64,000 bases of DNA. Origin: Luteibacter yeojuensis. Lineage in GTDB: Bacteria; Pseudomonadota; Gammaproteobacteria; Xanthomonadales; Rhodanobacteraceae. The position numbers and the translations under genes are program-made. Each line of letters begins with the position of its first letter. Position 1 is the first letter of the stretch. The stretch spans positions 2,108,001-2,172,000 of the forward strand of contig NZ_JAAQTL010000001.1 in the NCBI RefSeq assembly GCF_011742875.1, written 5' to 3'. A model generated the notes under the pieces. That model worked only from the letters and a program-made list of their open reading frames with translations. It was not told the origin of the DNA and did not search any database. Shown piece after piece: positions 61,985 to 64,000 of this stretch.

Positions 61985-62090
61985 CATTTCGTTAAGTGCT
62001 ATTTGGAGGGGTCCGCCGTTCAGCATAAAAAAGATCTATAGGCGGTCCCGGCATGTCAAAATCGGACCCTTTACAGTCTCGGACCGTGGC

Positions 62091-63136
62091 ATGAGAACTT
62101 TGTTGGTCACCGGCGGTGCCGGCTTCATCGGCGCGAACTTTGTGCTTCAGGCCGTAGCCGACGGTCTGCATGTGATCAACCTCGACAAGCTGACCTACGC
62201 AGGCAACCTGCAGACGCTTCAGTCCATTGAGAATGATCCCAAACACAACTTCGTGGAAGGCGACATCGGCGACCGTGACGTCGTCATCCACCTTCTGACA
62301 GAGTACCGTCCCGATGCGGTCGTCAACTTCGCTGCGGAGAGCCACGTAGACCGTTCCATCGACGGCCCGGCGGCATTCATCGAAACCAATGTCGTGAGCA
62401 CGCTTGGTTTGCTCGAAGCGACCCGCGACTACTGGCGTGGCCTGAAGGACGCGGACGCCGGAGCTTTTCGTTTCCTGCACGTCTCCACCGACGAAGTATA
62501 TGGTTCGCTGGGTGCCGAGGGCTATTTCACGGAATCCACACCCTACGCTCCCAACTCGCCCTACTCGGCATCGAAGGCCGCCTCCGATCACCTGGTTCGC
62601 GCCTTCCATCATACCTATGGCCTGCCGGTCCTGACGACCAACTGCTCGAACAACTACGGGCCGTACCAGTTTCCCGAAAAGCTGATACCGCTGGTCATCC
62701 AGAAAGCGCTCGCCGGGGAGGCCCTCCCGGTCTACGGCGACGGCATGAACGTGCGTGACTGGCTGTTTGTCGAAGACCACTGCAGCGCCATCCGTCGCGT
62801 GCTCGAGGCTGGCCGGGTGGGCGAGACCTACAACATTGGCGGCAACTCCGAGCGCGCGAACATCGTGGTCGTCAAGACCATCTGCGCGATCCTCGACGAG
62901 GTCGCGCCGCTGGCCGACGGCCGGGCACATGAGAGCCTCATCACCTTCGTCCGCGATCGCCCCGGTCACGACCGCCGCTACGCGATCGATGCGAGCAAGC
63001 TGAAGAGCGAACTCGGCTGGACCCCGGCCCACACCTTCGAAGCCGGCATCCGGGCCACGGTCCAGTGGTACCTGGACAACAAGCCATGGGTGCAGGGCAT
63101 CCTCGACGGCAGCTACAAACTGGAGCGACTCGGCGC

Positions 63137-63140
<4 letters not shown>
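62091..63140 (+). CDS. rmlB: dTDP-glucose 4,6-dehydratase
   Basis: A 349-residue extended SDR that converts dTDP-glucose to dTDP-4-keto-6-deoxyglucose, the second step toward dTDP-rhamnose. NAD-binding [56 protein letters not shown] (catalytic acid-base pair) and [14 protein letters not shown] (Tyr-x3-Lys) are all intact, with [13 protein letters not shown] near the C-terminus. The start is ATG 62091; the open frame upstream lacks similarity. Codon use returns to the high-GC pattern of the chromosome here. rmlA overlaps the stop by 4 bp. Confidence 0.96.

Positions 63141-64000
<860 letters not shown>

Noticed and set aside
62030..62060. JUMPstart/ops element upstream of rmlB (GGCGGTCCC)
   Set aside because: Only the first six bases match; the GTAG continuation of the ops core is absent.
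61910..62090. met boxes or a SAM riboswitch upstream of metB
   Set aside because: No tandem AGACGTCT-like octamers and no S-box-like conserved core could be found by eye.

Overview
The window looks like a chromosome segment from a high-GC gammaproteobacterium of the Xanthomonadales, most likely family Rhodanobacteraceae (Luteibacter/Dyella-like). The reasons are: a TonB receptor coupled to glycosidases as in xanthomonads; a lipopolysaccharide locus lying between etfA and metB, the arrangement known from Xanthomonas; a GTP-type PEP carboxykinase; a family of intergenic hairpins built on GGAGCCGCTATAGCGGCGAG; and very GC-rich housekeeping genes. Genus is inference. I saw no rRNA, tRNA, CRISPR array or insertion sequence.

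Layout. 1-9.6 kb: a minus-strand glycan operon reading TonB-dependent receptor, GH2 beta-mannosidase, GH125 alpha-1,6-mannosidase, GH92 alpha-1,2-mannosidase, then a gene cut by the left edge. Together the enzymes would strip the mannoses from an N-glycan core. The promoter carries a perfect LacI-type palindrome over its -35 box. 10-16 kb: FadE acyl-CoA dehydrogenase, an alpha/beta hydrolase, a divergent TetR regulator and PEP carboxykinase. 16-19.3 kb: an ECF sigma factor, small membrane protein and DUF4097-type secreted protein operon, then an exported beta-rich protein. 19.5-27.4 kb: a GAF-GAF-GGDEF-EAL protein, Hsp33, MtgA, a GT2/formyltransferase/NodB-deacetylase envelope cluster and a CBS protein. 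27.4-32.3 kb: a nucleotide-transporter-like MFS protein, a serine hydrolase, a TonB protein, and an unusual protein in which a complete MetJ repressor domain is fused to a histone-H1-like basic tail. 32.7-35.7 kb: gcvH and gcvT, separated by an oppositely oriented gene for a secreted protein.

35.8-39.3 kb: a four-gene lipid-transport ABC operon (STAS-MlaE permease, ATPase, MCE protein, lipoprotein). 39.4-41.4 kb: an AlkB-like dioxygenase and an amidase. 41.5-51.2 kb: ETF-ubiquinone oxidoreductase, three large glycan genes (polytopic membrane protein, GT2-GT4 fusion, WbsX-RgpF fusion), then etfB and etfA. 51.2-62 kb: the variable O-antigen locus, visibly lower in GC. It holds an acyltransferase, an SDR epimerase, a GT2, a methyltransferase-GT2 fusion and an LtaS/MdoB-like phosphotransferase on the plus strand, converging with a minus-strand metB-wzm-wzt operon. 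62.1-64 kb: rmlB and rmlA for dTDP-sugar supply, rmlA running to the right edge.

How the parts fit. The Wzm/Wzt exporter (Wzt with an extra C-terminal domain) implies an ABC-dependent O-antigen whose finished end may be capped, for which the methyltransferase and phosphotransferase are candidates. The most unusual single gene is the MetJ-H1 fusion at 31651-32235. Most of the very long antisense reading frames are shadows caused by GC-rich codon third positions.
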